DNA from: Solibacillus sp. FSL R7-0682
GTDB taxonomy: Bacteria > Bacillota > Bacilli > Bacillales_A > Planococcaceae
Direction: 5' to 3'
Length of the DNA stretch: 64,000 nucleotides
NCBI RefSeq assembly: GCF_038005985.1
Contig: NZ_JBBOUI010000001.1
Coordinates: 2,562,001-2,626,000 of the forward strand
Position numbers and translations under genes: made by a program. Below, piece after piece: positions 42,733-52,757 of the stretch. How positions within the stretch are numbered: position 1 is the first letter of the stretch; the number at the start of each line of letters is the position of its first letter. The notes under the pieces are model-generated. The model was not told the origin of the DNA. It did no database searches and was given only the letters and a program-made list of their open reading frames with translations.

Positions 42733-42773
42733 ACAAAAAAACAAGCTCGACCTTCGTCGAACTTGTTTTTTAT
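42733..42773. terminator. strong bidirectional terminator after rbs operon
   Basis: AAAAACAAG-c-TCGAC pairs with GTCGA-a-CTTGTTTTTT around TTC. On the minus strand it ends the ribose operon 5 bases beyond the rbsB stop. Confidence 0.85.
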
Positions 42774-42777
42774 TTTA

Positions 42778-43704
42778 TTATTTAGTTACTAATTCTAAAT
42801 CAACTGGAATATTTGCTTCCACTGATTCACCATTTAATACTTTAACCGCTGTTTCGATTGCTTTTTCACCGATTAACGCTGGTTGTTGTGCAACTGTTGC
42901 AGCTAATTCACCAGCTTGTACTTTTGCTACTGCATCTTCAGTTGCGTCGAAGCCAATTACTACGATGTCTTTATTCGCAGCAGAAATTGCTTCTAACGCA
43001 CCTAAAGCCATTTCGTCATTTTGTGCAAAAACTGCTTTTACATCTGGGTTTGCTTGTAGAATATTTTCCATTACTGTTAAACCTTCAGTACGGTTGAAGT
43101 TCGCTGTTTGACTTGCAACTAAATTTACTTTACCTTCAACGATATTTAAGAAGCCTTCACCGCGGTCACGTGCTGCTGAAGAACCTGCAACCCCTTCAAG
43201 CATTGCTATTTGAGCACCTTCGTCGATTAACGTCATTAAATAATCACCTGCTAATTCGCCACCTGCTACGTTGTCAGATGCAATGTGTGCCACAACTTCC
43301 CCGCCTTCAGCTGATCGGTCAACTGTAATAACTGGAATGTTTGCATTGTTTGCTGCTTCAACAGCAGTTGCTACAGAAGCTGAATCTACAGGGTTGATAA
43401 TAATTAAGTCAACACCTTTTTGGATTAAGTTTTCTACGTCTGATGCTTGCTTCGATGCATCGTCTTGTGCATCTGCCACTGTAAGAGTAGCACCATTTGA
43501 TTGTGCTTGTGCTTCAGCCGCATCACTTAATGTTACGAAGAATGGGTTGTTTAGTGTTGATATTGATAACCCAATTTTTTTTGTTTGTTTTGAAGCACCA
43601 TCGTTTACTTCATTTTTGTTTGATGAAGAACCAGAATCCATTGAGCATGCTGCAAGGACGATTGTCATCATTGCGGCCATTAAAAGTAAGCTCCACTTTT
43701 TCAT
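42778..43704 (-). CDS. rbsB: ribose ABC transporter, substrate-binding lipoprotein
   Basis: 308 residues. Signal peptide with lipobox LAACS (MKKWSLLLMAAMMTIVLAAC), then a periplasmic-binding fold: IGLSISTLNNPFFVTLSDAA, LIINPVDSASVATAVEAANN, PVITVDRSAEGGEV, VFAQNDEMALGALEAI, VVIGFDATEDAV. Binds ribose outside the membrane and delivers it to RbsC/RbsA. ATG 43704 has AGGAGTG upstream; a longer frame to 43866 overlaps rbsC and has no signal peptide. Last gene of rbsRKDACB. Confidence 0.95.
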   Translation of the reverse strand: MKKWSLLLMAAMMTIVLAACSMDSGSSSNKNEVNDGASKQTKKIGLSISTLNNPFFVTLSDAAEAQAQSNGATLTVADAQDDASKQASDVENLIQKGVDLIIINPVDSASVATAVEAANNANIPVITVDRSAEGGEVVAHIASDNVAGGELAGDYLMTLIDEGAQIAMLEGVAGSSAARDRGEGFLNIVEGKVNLVASQTANFNRTEGLTVMENILQANPDVKAVFAQNDEMALGALEAISAANKDIVVIGFDATEDAVAKVQAGELAATVAQQPALIGEKAIETAVKVLNGESVEANIPVDLELVTK

Positions 43705-43715
43705 GTTGAACACTC

Positions 43716-44651
43716 CTATGCTGTTTTTTTGCGGTCTAGTAAAACCGCTAATAATATTACAACACCCTTCACAACTTGTTGGAAGAATGATGAAACCCCT
43801 ATTAATGTCATTCCATTGTTTAGTACGCCAATAATTAACGCTCCAACCAATGTACCGAAAATCCAACCTTTACCACCTGTTAAGCTTGTACCACCTAGTA
43901 CAACAGCAGCAATGGCATCTAACTCATACGATTCCCCTGCTGTTGGTTGAGCAGAATTTAAACGAGATGTAATGATTAATGCCGAAACGGCTGCAAGTAA
44001 ACCTGTGATTGAATAAACCATGATTTTTATGCGATCTGGGTTAATTCCTGAAAGCTTTGATGCTTCCTCATTGCCACCAACTGCATATACACGACGACCA
44101 AATGTTGTTTTGTGTAAGATAAAATATAATATAACAAACGCTAAAACCATTGTAAGTACTGGTACTGGAATACCGAAGAAATAGCCTTTACCAAACATTT
44201 GGAATGCTTGTGAATCACCTAATCCAGAAACTGGACGTCCTTCTGTGTACACTAACGTTAAACCACGATAAATCGTCATTGTAGCTAATGTAGCAATGAA
44301 CGGAGCCACTTTACCTTTCGTAATAATAATCCCGTTAACCGCACCTAAAATTAAACCTAATAAAAGCGCTGCAAGCATCGCTAAAATTGGATCAGTACCC
44401 GATGCTAATAATGTGGCTGCAACTGCACCAGTTAATGCAAGAGTTGAGCCAACTGATAAGTCAATACCGCCTGTTAAAATAACAAACGTCATACCGAATG
44501 CGATCAACGCACTAATCGATACTTGGCGTAATACGTTTAATAAGTTATCTACTGTTAAGAAACTTGGATTTAAAATCGTTAACACAACTATTAATAAAAT
44601 TAAACCGATAAATGGTCCAAGCTTCGAAATTAATTCTTTATTCTTTGCCAT
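43716..44651 (-). CDS. rbsC: ribose ABC transporter, permease
   Basis: 311 residues, about eight to ten hydrophobic helices. Characteristic FGMTFVILTGGIDLSVGSTL, GAVNGIIITKGKVAPFIATL, FGRRVYAVGGNEEASKLSGI (cytoplasmic loop meeting the ATPase) and AVVLGGTSLTGGKGWIFGTL. Forms the membrane pore as a dimer. Two bases after rbsA's stop. Confidence 0.95.
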   Translation of the reverse strand: MAKNKELISKLGPFIGLILLIVVLTILNPSFLTVDNLLNVLRQVSISALIAFGMTFVILTGGIDLSVGSTLALTGAVAATLLASGTDPILAMLAALLLGLILGAVNGIIITKGKVAPFIATLATMTIYRGLTLVYTEGRPVSGLGDSQAFQMFGKGYFFGIPVPVLTMVLAFVILYFILHKTTFGRRVYAVGGNEEASKLSGINPDRIKIMVYSITGLLAAVSALIITSRLNSAQPTAGESYELDAIAAVVLGGTSLTGGKGWIFGTLVGALIIGVLNNGMTLIGVSSFFQQVVKGVVILLAVLLDRKKTA

Positions 44652-44653
44652 TC

Positions 44654-46144
44654 TTATTCCCCTCCTGTGGCATAATGCATTATGTTTTCTTGCGTCATGT
44701 TGTCTTTTTGAACCATGCCCGTCACTTTACCTTCTTGCATAACAAGCACTCGGTCCGCCATGCCGATAACTTCAGGAAGTTCAGAAGAAATCATTAAAAT
44801 TGATACACCTGCTTCTGCCAGGTTGTTCATAATTTGATAAATTTCCTTTTTCGCACCGATATCTACACCGCGCGTTGGCTCATCTAATATTAAAATTTCA
44901 GGATTTGTCCCTAACCATTTTGCAATAACCACCTTCTGCTGGTTACCACCGCTTAGTGATTTTGCTGCTAAATCTGCACTCGATGTGCGAATACGTAATT
45001 GCTCGATATATTTTGTAACCATTTGATTTTCAAGCTTTGGTAAGATTACACCAGATTTTGAACCCTTTTCTAAATTCGCCAGCATGATGTTTTCTTTAAT
45101 CGAGAAATCTAAGACAAGGCCTTGCGTTTTACGGTCTTCTGTAACAAAGCCGATTTTTTGCTTCATCGCTTCAATTGGTGAAGTAATTTTCACTGGCTTA
45201 TTATCGATGTATATTTCACCACTGGAAATTTTACGGTAACCAAATAATGCTTGCGCCACTTCCGTACGCCCAGCGCCCATTAAGCCTGCTACAGCTAAAA
45301 TTTCCCCTTTATGTAAATCAAAGGATACATCGCTAAATGAACCAGTAGAACATAAGTTCTTCACTGATAATTTCACATCACCAATTACAACATTACGGTC
45401 TGGAAAACGTTCGCCAAGCTCCCGCCCAACCATCATTGCCACGATTTCATCAAATGATGTGCTTTTAATATCACGTACACCTACATACGTTCCATCACGT
45501 AAAATCGTAATGCGATCACAAATGGCGAAAATTTCTTCCATGCGGTGTGAGATGTACACAAATGAAATCCCTTTCGCCTTTAGCTCATTGATCGTTACAA
45601 ATAACGTTTCGATTTCGCGATCAGTCAAAGCGGCAGTCGGCTCATCCATAATGATGTACTTCGCATCTGAAGCAATCGCCTTTGCAATTTCAATAATTTG
45701 CTGCTTACCAACCGATAAATCTCCAGCGCGTGTAGAAGGATCCATGTTCAGCCCAAGCTTTGCAAGAAGCTGCTTTGCCTCGTTATGCATTTCTTTTTTC
45801 TTTAAAATGCCGAATACAGGATATGTTTTTTCTTTCCCTAAAAATAAGTTTTCTGTTACCGATAAGTCCGGCAAAATGTTTAGTTCTTGATGAATAACTG
45901 CTATTCCCAGAGCTTCTGCTTCTTTAGGTGATTTAAAGTGCACTTCTTTACCGTCTACTTTAATAACCCCAGCATCCCGCTCATAAATACCTGTTAAAAT
46001 CTTCATCATCGTTGATTTTCCGGCCCCATTTTCCCCCATTAGTGCATGGATTTCCCCTGGCTTTAATTCAAACTGCACGTCCTTTAAAACGACGTTGCCA
46101 CTAAAAGCCTTTGAAATACTAGACATTTCAATCATGTTTTTCAC
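44654..46144 (-). CDS. rbsA: ribose ABC transporter, ATP-binding protein
   Basis: 496 residues with two ABC domains. First: Walker [13 protein letters not shown], signature [14 protein letters not shown], Walker [14 protein letters not shown]. Second: degenerate Walker A ([12 protein letters not shown]), signature [14 protein letters not shown], Walker [13 protein letters not shown]; this asymmetry is normal for the sugar-type family. Energises ribose uptake with RbsC and RbsB. AGGTAGGTG precedes the start; rbsD is 10 bases upstream. Confidence 0.96.
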   Translation of the reverse strand: MKNMIEMSSISKAFSGNVVLKDVQFELKPGEIHALMGENGAGKSTMMKILTGIYERDAGVIKVDGKEVHFKSPKEAEALGIAVIHQELNILPDLSVTENLFLGKEKTYPVFGILKKKEMHNEAKQLLAKLGLNMDPSTRAGDLSVGKQQIIEIAKAIASDAKYIIMDEPTAALTDREIETLFVTINELKAKGISFVYISHRMEEIFAICDRITILRDGTYVGVRDIKSTSFDEIVAMMVGRELGERFPDRNVVIGDVKLSVKNLCSTGSFSDVSFDLHKGEILAVAGLMGAGRTEVAQALFGYRKISSGEIYIDNKPVKITSPIEAMKQKIGFVTEDRKTQGLVLDFSIKENIMLANLEKGSKSGVILPKLENQMVTKYIEQLRIRTSSADLAAKSLSGGNQQKVVIAKWLGTNPEILILDEPTRGVDIGAKKEIYQIMNNLAEAGVSILMISSELPEVIGMADRVLVMQEGKVTGMVQKDNMTQENIMHYATGGE

Positions 46145-46154
46145 CTACCTTCGC

Positions 46155-46541
46155 TTAAAAAATAACGCCGCTTTGTAAAATGATATTGGCATAAGGTGTT
46201 GTTTCACCCGTACGAATAATCACTTTTGCCTGCTTTGTTTGTTTTTTGAATGCCTCATGGGTCATAAATTCCACTGCTAACCTCTCTTTAATTGCTTGCT
46301 CAACAGTTGAATTGCTTGCTGTAATTTCCTCGGCAATAAATGCCTTTTCAACGACTACATCATCTAAAACAACATCTAAAACGGCCATGAACGAAGGTTC
46401 TCCCAATTTAAATGCTAAATCAATGCAAGTCACACCAGCAGGAATAGGGAGCCCACAATCGGCAATCACTATTTGGTCCGTATGACCAAGCTTGGCAAAT
46501 ATTCCAGCAAGCTCACGATTTAAAATTCCTTGCTTCTTCAT
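46155..46541 (-). CDS. rbsD: D-ribose pyranase
   Basis: 128 residues, full length. [20 protein letters not shown] (His near residue 19 in the active site), [20 protein letters not shown] and the C-terminal [20 protein letters not shown] are conserved. Converts beta-pyranose to the furanose form used by RbsK. Five bases from rbsK. Confidence 0.96.
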   Translation of the reverse strand: MKKQGILNRELAGIFAKLGHTDQIVIADCGLPIPAGVTCIDLAFKLGEPSFMAVLDVVLDDVVVEKAFIAEEITASNSTVEQAIKERLAVEFMTHEAFKKQTKQAKVIIRTGETTPYANIILQSGVIF

Positions 46542-46545
46542 GTTG

Positions 46546-47421
46546 CTATTCTCCTTTTAATCTTGCCTCAACTGCTTGTATTGTTGGCATTCCACCTTGA
46601 GCACCAAATTGCTCAACCGATAACGAACCCGCGATATTTGCAAATTGTACAGCTTCTTCAATCGAAGCACCTGTGCAAATTTGATGAGCAAATGCCCCAT
46701 TAAACGTATCACCAGCACCAGTTGTATCAACAGCAGTTGTTTTAAAACCAGCAACTTTTACGATGTGTTTGCCGTTATGGTACATCGCTCCTTCATCTCC
46801 AAGCGTTACGATAAGTTTATTCGGGTATTTTTCTAATGATTTTTCAACCTTTTCATTGAAAATAAGCTCACACTCTGTTTCGTTCGGTGTAATGTAGGCG
46901 ATTTTTTCCATCCATTCTCGTTTAAAATTACGAGCTGGTGCTGGATTTAGTAAAACTGGTACTCCAAGCTTGTCACAAAGGTTTATTGTGTACTCCACCG
47001 TATCTACCGGAATTTCCAATTGCATCATGACAAGTTCCGATTTTTCTATAACAGCTCGGTGTGCTTCAACCATGTTAGGTGTCACATCAAAGTTTGCCCC
47101 TGGTACGACAATAATACGGTTGTCATTTTCGAATAAAATGATGTTGGCAATACCTGTATTTGTCTCTACTTTACTAACTGCTTTTGTATTTATTTTCTCT
47201 TTTTGTAGTGTTTGAATTAATTCGGGACCGAAACTATCCTGACCAACTGCACCTATCATCGTTACGGTACTTCCTAAACGAGAAGCCGCCACTGCCTGAT
47301 TGGCGCCCTTTCCACCTGGAATCGTTTCAAAACGCTCTCCCAGTACTGTTTCTCCTTGTTTGGGAAACACTACTGTTTGACACACGATATCCATGTTAAT
47401 ACTACCTACTACCGTAATCAT
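46546..47421 (-). CDS. rbsK: ribokinase
   Basis: 291 residues, PfkB family. N-terminal signature [20 protein letters not shown] and [16 protein letters not shown]-terminal signature [14 protein letters not shown] with the catalytic Asp in TGAGD. Phosphorylates ribose to ribose-5-phosphate. Between rbsR (6 bases upstream) and rbsD. Confidence 0.96.
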   Translation of the reverse strand: MITVVGSINMDIVCQTVVFPKQGETVLGERFETIPGGKGANQAVAASRLGSTVTMIGAVGQDSFGPELIQTLQKEKINTKAVSKVETNTGIANIILFENDNRIIVVPGANFDVTPNMVEAHRAVIEKSELVMMQLEIPVDTVEYTINLCDKLGVPVLLNPAPARNFKREWMEKIAYITPNETECELIFNEKVEKSLEKYPNKLIVTLGDEGAMYHNGKHIVKVAGFKTTAVDTTGAGDTFNGAFAHQICTGASIEEAVQFANIAGSLSVEQFGAQGGMPTIQAVEARLKGE

Positions 47422-47426
47422 TTTAT

Positions 47427-48401
47427 CTACTCCTTAGTCGTTTCACGCACAATTAATTTTGGCTCGATTACGACATGTTCTTGCGCTAGCACATCACCTT
47501 TAATTTGCTGAATAAGCATTTTAGTTGCTGTTTCACCTAGTGCATAAATATTTTGTGCGACAGTTGTTAGCCCTGGTGTCACAATCTCACCAATTGCAAT
47601 GCCATCAAAGCCAACTACTTGTAATTCTTCTGGAATACGGATTCCTAATTTATGTGCTGCTTTCAAAATTCCGATCGCAATCATGTCACTGCTCGCAAAT
47701 ACGGCATCAATTGTTCGATACTTTTTTAATGCTACATAAGCAATTTTTTCAGCTTCCACAAAATCAAATGGGCTCTCAAAAATATGTGTTGTTATATTTT
47801 TATCCTCAATTGCCTGTTTGAAACCTTTTAAACGTTGTTGAACAGGCTCTAAATTTTTTGGTCCACTAAAAAATGCAATTTCTTTCGCTTGTTTTGTAAT
47901 CAAATAATTCATCGCAAGTTCGGCACCATATTGATTTTGTGATGTAACCGAAGGAATATCACTATCAAGAACGCGGTCTAATAACACGATAGGTGCATTT
48001 AGTTGAACATATTTTTCTTTTGGTAATTGATTCGTTGCAATAATAAAACCTGCAATATATTTTTGCTGCAACATTTCGATATAGTGCAGCTCTTTTTTTG
48101 CCTGTTCGTCTGAGTTACACAAAATAACTGTATAGCCTTCTTTTAATGCTGTATCCTCGATTGCACGGGCAAGTTCTGGGAAAAATGGGTTTGTAATGTC
48201 TGGAACTATTAACCCAATCGTATGCATTTGCTTTGTAGATAAAGATCGGGCAATTTGATTTGGTTTATAATTTAGTTCCTCAATGGCACCCTCTATTGAC
48301 TGTTTTGCTTTTGCACCTACATAACCACTGTTATTTAAATAGCGGGAAACTGTTGCAACAGAAACTTCCGCCAACTTAGCAACATCCTTAATCGTAGCCA
48401 C
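47427..48401 (-). CDS. rbsR: LacI-family ribose operon repressor
   Basis: 324 residues. LacI HTH at the N-terminus (ATIKDVAKLAEVSVATVSRY, hinge LNYKPNQIARSLSTKQMH) followed by a sugar-binding domain (TIGLIVPDITNPFFPELARA, AVFASSDMIAIGILKAAHKL, VVGFDGIAIGEIVTPGLTTV). GTG start with GAGGG upstream. Two matching operators lie just upstream of its own start, so the whole operon is probably autoregulated and released by ribose. Confidence 0.93.
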   Translation of the reverse strand: MATIKDVAKLAEVSVATVSRYLNNSGYVGAKAKQSIEGAIEELNYKPNQIARSLSTKQMHTIGLIVPDITNPFFPELARAIEDTALKEGYTVILCNSDEQAKKELHYIEMLQQKYIAGFIIATNQLPKEKYVQLNAPIVLLDRVLDSDIPSVTSQNQYGAELAMNYLITKQAKEIAFFSGPKNLEPVQQRLKGFKQAIEDKNITTHIFESPFDFVEAEKIAYVALKKYRTIDAVFASSDMIAIGILKAAHKLGIRIPEELQVVGFDGIAIGEIVTPGLTTVAQNIYALGETATKMLIQQIKGDVLAQEHVVIEPKLIVRETTKE

Positions 48402-48427
48402 AAACTATCCCTCACTTTCTAACGCCA

Positions 48428-48443
48428 TGTGTAACCGATTACA
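48428..48443 (-). promoter_or_regulatory. RbsR operator, gene-proximal
   Basis: TGTGTAACCGATTACA, LacI-type with central CG, about 27 bases upstream of the rbsR start and 45 bases from the second copy. Confidence 0.75.
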
Positions 48444-48472
48444 TATGTACACAAAAAAATATCGATCAATAT

Positions 48473-48490
48473 TGTGTAACCGATTACACA
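48473..48490 (-). promoter_or_regulatory. RbsR operator, promoter-proximal
   Basis: TGTGTAACCGATTACACA, a near-perfect LacI-family palindrome placed right after the -10, where bound repressor would block initiation. The same 16-base core recurs at 48428; a 45-base spacing (about four helical turns) would allow looping. Confidence 0.8.
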
Positions 48491-48491
48491 T

Positions 48492-48521
48492 AATATAAGT
48501 CACATATTTAATATAAGTCAA
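48492..48521 (-). promoter_or_regulatory. rbs operon promoter
   Basis: On the minus strand TTGACT, an 18-base spacer and TATATT, 5 of 6 in both boxes. The operator at 48473-48490 covers the expected start point. Confidence 0.75.
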
Positions 48522-48675
48522 CACTTTTTTGACAAATAGTACAACTTATTTTGATTAATTAGTATGTCACATTTGTATCTGTTAATGAAATGATAGAGAA
48601 CAAATTTTAAAGACCCTTTTAAAAATTTACTAGTATATGATTTCCATGTTTTTGTCCATTTTGTGAACTTATCAG

Positions 48676-48704
48676 TTGATATTTACAAATTCACGTCATA
48701 TAAT
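48676..48704 (+). promoter_or_regulatory. strong sigma-A promoter of the 50-residue gene
   Basis: TTGATA, a 17-base spacer and a perfect TATAAT. The predicted start near 48711 leaves a leader of about 38 bases with ribosome site AAGGAG. Confidence 0.7.
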
Positions 48705-48748
48705 AGCATTAGCAGTACAAAATAAAGAAAAAATAAGGAGTGATAATT

Positions 48749-48901
48749 ATGGAAAAATTAGTGTATGCAGCAACTCACGTTATGAAGGATAGTGAGAAAA
48801 GGGGACTATTGGTAATTTCACCAATTGTACTTGGTTCAGTTGTATATGGGACAAGTGTTGCAGTAATCGTAATTAACAATTTACTCCAAATCATGTTCTA
48901 A
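48749..48901 (+). CDS. 50-residue membrane peptide
   Basis: 50 residues. A soluble, charged start (MEKLVYAATHVMKDSEKRG) is followed by one transmembrane helix (LLVISPIVLGSVVYGTSVAV, continuing IVI), then NNLLQIMF. AAGGAG lies 9 bases before the ATG, with a near-consensus promoter upstream and a strong hairpin terminator downstream, so it is an independent transcription unit of about 270 bases. Too short for the usual length cut-off. Similar size and layout are seen in type I toxins and small membrane regulators, but I see no antisense partner and name no function. Confidence 0.6.
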   Translation: MEKLVYAATHVMKDSEKRGLLVISPIVLGSVVYGTSVAVIVINNLLQIMF

Positions 48902-48943
48902 AAAGATTTAATTAATACTTGATTTAGTTTGACGCATAATAAA

Positions 48944-48985
48944 GAAACGTATTCGATTGGATAAAATCGAATACGTTTTCTTTTT
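48944..48985. terminator. bidirectional terminator
   Basis: AAACGTATTCGAT pairs with ATCGAATACGTTTTC, followed by T5. It serves the small membrane peptide gene (plus) and fhs (minus). Confidence 0.85.
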
Positions 48986-48994
48986 ATATGTTGT

Positions 48995-50677
48995 TTAAAA
49001 TAGCCCTATTGCGCTTCCATCTTCGGCTACGTCCATACGCAACGCTGCAGGTTGTTTCGGTAAGCCAGGCATAGTCATAATATCTCCAGTTAAGCAAACT
49101 AAGAAGCCTGCTCCAAGCTTAGGAATAATTTCTCTAATGGTGATTGTAAAATGTGTAGGACGCCCAAGTAAGCGTGGTTGGTCTGATAATGAATACTGCG
49201 TTTTCGCCATACAAATCGGTAAGTTTTCCCATCCATTATTCTCAATTGTTGCTAATTGCTTTTTGGCAACTTCCGTTAATTGGACTCCGTCTCCACCATA
49301 TACTTGTTGAACAATTTTCGTTAATTTTTGTTCTACTGTTTCATTTAATTCATATAAATGGTGGAAATTGTTTGGCTGCTCAATGACTTCTAATACTTCT
49401 TGCGCCAGCTCAATACCACCTTTTCCACCTTCTTCCCATACATTCGTACGAGCGATGCGAACATTATTCTCTTTTGCCCAATCTAATACGAACTCGAGCT
49501 CAGCTTCAGTATCTGTTATAAATCGATTTAATGCTACCACTGGCTCTAATCCAAAGTTTTTTACATTTGCCACATGTTGCGCTAAATTGGTAATACCAAC
49601 GTTTAATGCTTCCACATTTTCTTTTACTAAATCAGCTTTCGCAACACCACCGTGCATTTTAAGTGCACGAATCGTTGCGACAACGACTACCGCACTTGGC
49701 TTAAAACCAGCTTCTCGTGCTTTAATGTTTAAAAACTTCTCCGCCCCTAAATCTGATCCGAATCCCGCCTCTGTAATAACGATATCTGCTAATTGACGAG
49801 CTGTTTGAGTTGCAATAATTGAGTTACAGCCATGGGCTATATTGGCAAAGGGACCTCCGTGGATAAGCGCAGGCGTACCTTCAATTGTTTGAACTAAGTT
49901 TGGATTTAACGCCTCTTTTAAAAGGAGCGTGAGTGCACCTTCTGCTTGTAGATCTCTTACTGTCACAGGCTTTCGATCATACGTATAACCAATTACAATA
50001 CGGGCTAATCGCTCTTTCAAATCTTGGATGCTTGTCGCTAAACAGAAGATGGCCATAATTTCGGATGCTACTGTAATATCAAAGCCATCTTCTCTTGGCA
50101 CTCCTTGTAATGGGCCTCCTAAACCAACTGTTACATGACGAAGTGCACGGTCATTTAAATCAACTACCCGCTTCCAAGTAATACGACGCGGATCAATATT
50201 TAATGTATTCCCTTGATGAATATGATTGTCAATTAAAGCAGATAATGCATTATTAGCAGTTGTTATAGCATGGAAATCGCCATTAAAATGTAAGTTTATT
50301 TGTTCCATTGGTAAAACCTGTGCATAACCGCCACCTGTTGCGCCACCTTTTACACCCATTACCGGACCTAATGAAGGCTCTCGTAACGCTACCATCACAC
50401 GTTGCTTTAACTGGTTCATGGCATCTGCTAATCCTACAGTAACCGTAGACTTCCCTTCTCCGGCTGGTGTTGGATTAATCGCTGTTACAAGAACTACTTT
50501 CGCATTGGCAACGCCTGTTACTTTATTTACATCGATTTTAGCCTTATATCGACCGTATTGTTCAACTGCTTCTAATGGAATCCCAGCTTTTTCTGCAATT
50601 TCTACAATTGGCTTCATCGTTGCATTGTTTGCAATTTCAATATCAGTTAATGTTTTTTTTGTTGTAGTTGTCATCAT
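48995..50677 (-). CDS. fhs: formate-tetrahydrofolate ligase
   Basis: 560 residues, full length. ATP-dependent formation of 10-formyltetrahydrofolate from formate and THF. P-loop [20 protein letters not shown] near residue 70, [39 protein letters not shown] and the C-terminal [20 protein letters not shown]. Supplies one-carbon units for purines and initiator tRNA. AGGA lies 5-8 bases before the two adjacent ATGs. Stand-alone gene with no riboswitch recognised upstream. Confidence 0.96.
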   Translation of the reverse strand: MMTTTTKKTLTDIEIANNATMKPIVEIAEKAGIPLEAVEQYGRYKAKIDVNKVTGVANAKVVLVTAINPTPAGEGKSTVTVGLADAMNQLKQRVMVALREPSLGPVMGVKGGATGGGYAQVLPMEQINLHFNGDFHAITTANNALSALIDNHIHQGNTLNIDPRRITWKRVVDLNDRALRHVTVGLGGPLQGVPREDGFDITVASEIMAIFCLATSIQDLKERLARIVIGYTYDRKPVTVRDLQAEGALTLLLKEALNPNLVQTIEGTPALIHGGPFANIAHGCNSIIATQTARQLADIVITEAGFGSDLGAEKFLNIKAREAGFKPSAVVVVATIRALKMHGGVAKADLVKENVEALNVGITNLAQHVANVKNFGLEPVVALNRFITDTEAELEFVLDWAKENNVRIARTNVWEEGGKGGIELAQEVLEVIEQPNNFHHLYELNETVEQKLTKIVQQVYGGDGVQLTEVAKKQLATIENNGWENLPICMAKTQYSLSDQPRLLGRPTHFTITIREIIPKLGAGFLVCLTGDIMTMPGLPKQPAALRMDVAEDGSAIGLF

Positions 50678-50766
50678 TTAATCCTGCTTTCTCATATAGT
50701 CGTCTTTATTATAATCGCTTTTATTTGAATTCATTAATAAAAAGGGATACGTAAATCGACAAATTA

Positions 50767-50796
50767 TTGACATCTAGCGTTAAAGTATTATATATT
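50767..50796 (+). promoter_or_regulatory. promoter candidate for cold shock gene
   Basis: TTGACA, an 18-base spacer and TATATT. The leader would be about 60 bases. Confidence 0.5.
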
Positions 50797-50865
50797 TTAT
50801 TCGTAATATTCTGTATTTTTTAGCTATTCATCAATTGAATTTGACAGTATCGGAGGAGAAAGCAA

Positions 50866-51066
50866 ATGCACCAAGGCACTGTAAAATGGTTTGATAATGA
50901 AAAAGGGTATGGATTTATAGAATGTGAAAATGGTGAAGATGTTTTTGTACACTTTACTGGCATACAAGAAGAAGGATTTCGTTCACTTGATGAAGGACAA
51001 ACCGTACAATTTGAGATTGTTGACGGCATTCGTGGACCACAAGCAGCGAATGTTTACAAAAAATAA
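50866..51066 (+). CDS. cold shock protein (CspA family)
   Basis: 66 residues, single OB-fold cold shock domain: [20 protein letters not shown] carries RNP1 (KGYGFI) and [20 protein letters not shown] carries RNP2 (VFVHF), ending [10 protein letters not shown]. Binds single-stranded RNA/DNA as an RNA chaperone. GGAGG lies about 11 bases upstream. Located between fhs and a hypothetical gene, own promoter and terminator. Confidence 0.95.
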   Translation: MHQGTVKWFDNEKGYGFIECENGEDVFVHFTGIQEEGFRSLDEGQTVQFEIVDGIRGPQAANVYKK

Positions 51067-51067
51067 A

Positions 51068-51114
51068 TGTGCCGCTCGGGTTCAAGTATTCATTTCTCGA
51101 GCGGCAATTTTTTT
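51068..51114. terminator. terminator of cold shock gene
   Basis: TGCCGCTCG pairs with CGAGCGGCA (GC-rich 9-bp stem, 19-base loop), followed by T7. It touches the stop of the convergent gene at 51113. Confidence 0.8.
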
Positions 51115-51346
51115 ATTGTTCTACAATCATAAAATCTTTACGACTATTTTTATCACTTAATGTTGCAATTACATTTGTAATAGAACCAATATAGTGGGCA
51201 GGGTCCTCAACGCCTTCTTCATATACATAAATGTTATAATCTGTGCGATTTGCTTTTTTAATAAGGACATTACCTGTTAAAGTTGTAAAACCGATAAATT
51301 GATTATTATTTAGCGCTTGGATCGCTTGTTGCTTTGTTAATGTCAT
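51113..51346 (-). CDS. hypothetical 77-residue protein
   Basis: 77 residues, MTLTKQQAIQALNNNQFIGF ... YNIYVYEEGVEDPAHYIGSI, mixed alpha/beta, no cysteines or hydrophobic segment. AGGAG lies 6 bases before the ATG. Family not recognised. It is 41 bases downstream of the VOC gene and may be in the same transcript. Confidence 0.55.
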   Translation of the reverse strand: MTLTKQQAIQALNNNQFIGFTTLTGNVLIKKANRTDYNIYVYEEGVEDPAHYIGSITNVIATLSDKNSRKDFMIVEQ

Positions 51347-51387
51347 ACCTTACTCCTTCATTCTCTAATTATGATGCCATAAAAATT

Positions 51388-52191
51388 CTAGACCTTTACT
51401 TCAAACAAGGCTCCGTCATACATGATTTCTTGTTGTACATTAGCACCTGTAAAAATCACTTTTTGAATGCCATAGCCTGTTTCTAGTATTTCATCCCAAA
51501 TCGGTCCCTCTCCTAAAGGGCGAGCAAAAATCATACTCGCATTTTGAAGTGAAACGGTGGCAATCTCAGAATTCATTTCGTTATCTTCTTTCATTTCGAC
51601 AGGTGCATCACAAAGTTTAGCAAATTGCTCGATGAAATAAAAATTAGGCACAATTATGTTTACAGTTTGCAGCTGTAATTTCCCTAAGGGATGATCTGCA
51701 ATAATGCCCCTACTTTTATATTCATTACGCCTCAATTGCTCATCCTGGTCCCACTGAATAAAAAAAGGAAACTCAATATTCGCATTTGGAAAACCAATAT
51801 GAAGTAGTTTCCAACTTACAACAGAGCCATCCAGTCGTGTTCGTGAAAATGTTTCCGGACCAAAAACATCAAAACCCGCCTCTTGAAAGCTTTGCGCATC
51901 TTTATCAATACTAGTCGTAGATATTGCCATGCGTATCAAGCCATTTCTACGGTTTCTCTTTTCATAGCTTTCATGCAGTGTATACTTTTGTTTTGCTGCT
52001 TTTTGAAAGATTTCTTCATTATAAATCCCAATGAATTCTATGTAAGATAGATCAAAATACGTTAGCGCGTTATAAGTTCCCCACGCATCATGCTTGCCCC
52101 CTACCACTACATGGAAGCCAGCGTTCTGAAAATATTGCATAGCGTCTTCTGGTCGTTCTACAAAATGTACAATATGATCTAGTTGATACAT
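51388..52191 (-). CDS. VOC-family (glyoxalase-like) protein
   Basis: 267 residues. Starts MYQLDHIVHFVERPEDAMQY, a VOC/Glyoxalase_3-type domain with His6 as possible metal ligand, followed by YFDLSYIEFIGIYNEEIFQK and a second half with FGPETFSRTRLDGSVVSWKL and FPFFIQWDQDEQLRRNEYKS. Such proteins bind small molecules or catalyse dioxygenase/lyase steps; no specific substrate. ATG 52191 has GAGGA 8 bases upstream and begins 1 base after the YbaK-like stop; a longer frame to 52299 overlaps that gene. Confidence 0.78.
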   Translation of the reverse strand: MYQLDHIVHFVERPEDAMQYFQNAGFHVVVGGKHDAWGTYNALTYFDLSYIEFIGIYNEEIFQKAAKQKYTLHESYEKRNRRNGLIRMAISTTSIDKDAQSFQEAGFDVFGPETFSRTRLDGSVVSWKLLHIGFPNANIEFPFFIQWDQDEQLRRNEYKSRGIIADHPLGKLQLQTVNIIVPNFYFIEQFAKLCDAPVEMKEDNEMNSEIATVSLQNASMIFARPLGEGPIWDEILETGYGIQKVIFTGANVQQEIMYDGALFEVKV

Positions 52192-52192
52192 G

Positions 52193-52675
52193 CTACACAT
52201 CCTCATTCCAAGCTTTACATACATCGACCCAAGCGATGGCATTTGAATAGTTTTCCAGCTCTTGGCACGATAATTGAATCGCTGAATTTGCACTTCCACA
52301 GGCCGGAAAAATAGTATCGAATCGCTGTAAAGAAATATCTAAATACACAGGTAAATTATTTGTAAGTGCAAATGGACAAACCCCACCTACAGGATGGCCT
52401 GTTTGCTCTACAACAGACACTGGATTTAACATTTTTGCTTTCACTTTAAATTGCTTTTTAAATTTAGCGTTATCAATTTTTGCATCTCCAGCTGCTACAA
52501 CTAAAATGGGTTGCTCAGCATCCCCTTGAAACGATAATGTTTTTGCAATTCGCGCTGGAATAACATTTAAAACAGCAGCTGCCTCTGCAACGGTTGCGCT
52601 ACTACTGTCAAATTGTAATATGTCCTGCCCTTTTCCGTGTTGATCAAAATACTGCTTCACTGATTGAAATGACAT
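52193..52675 (-). CDS. YbaK/EbsC-family aminoacyl-tRNA deacylase-like protein
   Basis: 160 residues, single YbaK/ProX editing domain: SSATVAEAAAVLNVIPARIA, KTLSFQGDAEQPILVVAAGD, AKIDNAKFKKQFKVKAKMLN, GHPVGGVCPFALTNNLPVYL. This family removes wrongly attached amino acids (Cys/Ala) from tRNA. Stand-alone rather than fused to ProRS. Overlaps the ribosome site of the VOC gene, so the two are co-transcribed. Confidence 0.88.
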   Translation of the reverse strand: MSFQSVKQYFDQHGKGQDILQFDSSSATVAEAAAVLNVIPARIAKTLSFQGDAEQPILVVAAGDAKIDNAKFKKQFKVKAKMLNPVSVVEQTGHPVGGVCPFALTNNLPVYLDISLQRFDTIFPACGSANSAIQLSCQELENYSNAIAWVDVCKAWNEDV

Positions 52676-52757
52676 AAATAAACCACCTTTAAATTAATTG
52701 AATATTCGAATTATATCATTTTTCTATTATTTATTATAGGTGAGTGTATTTATTCTA

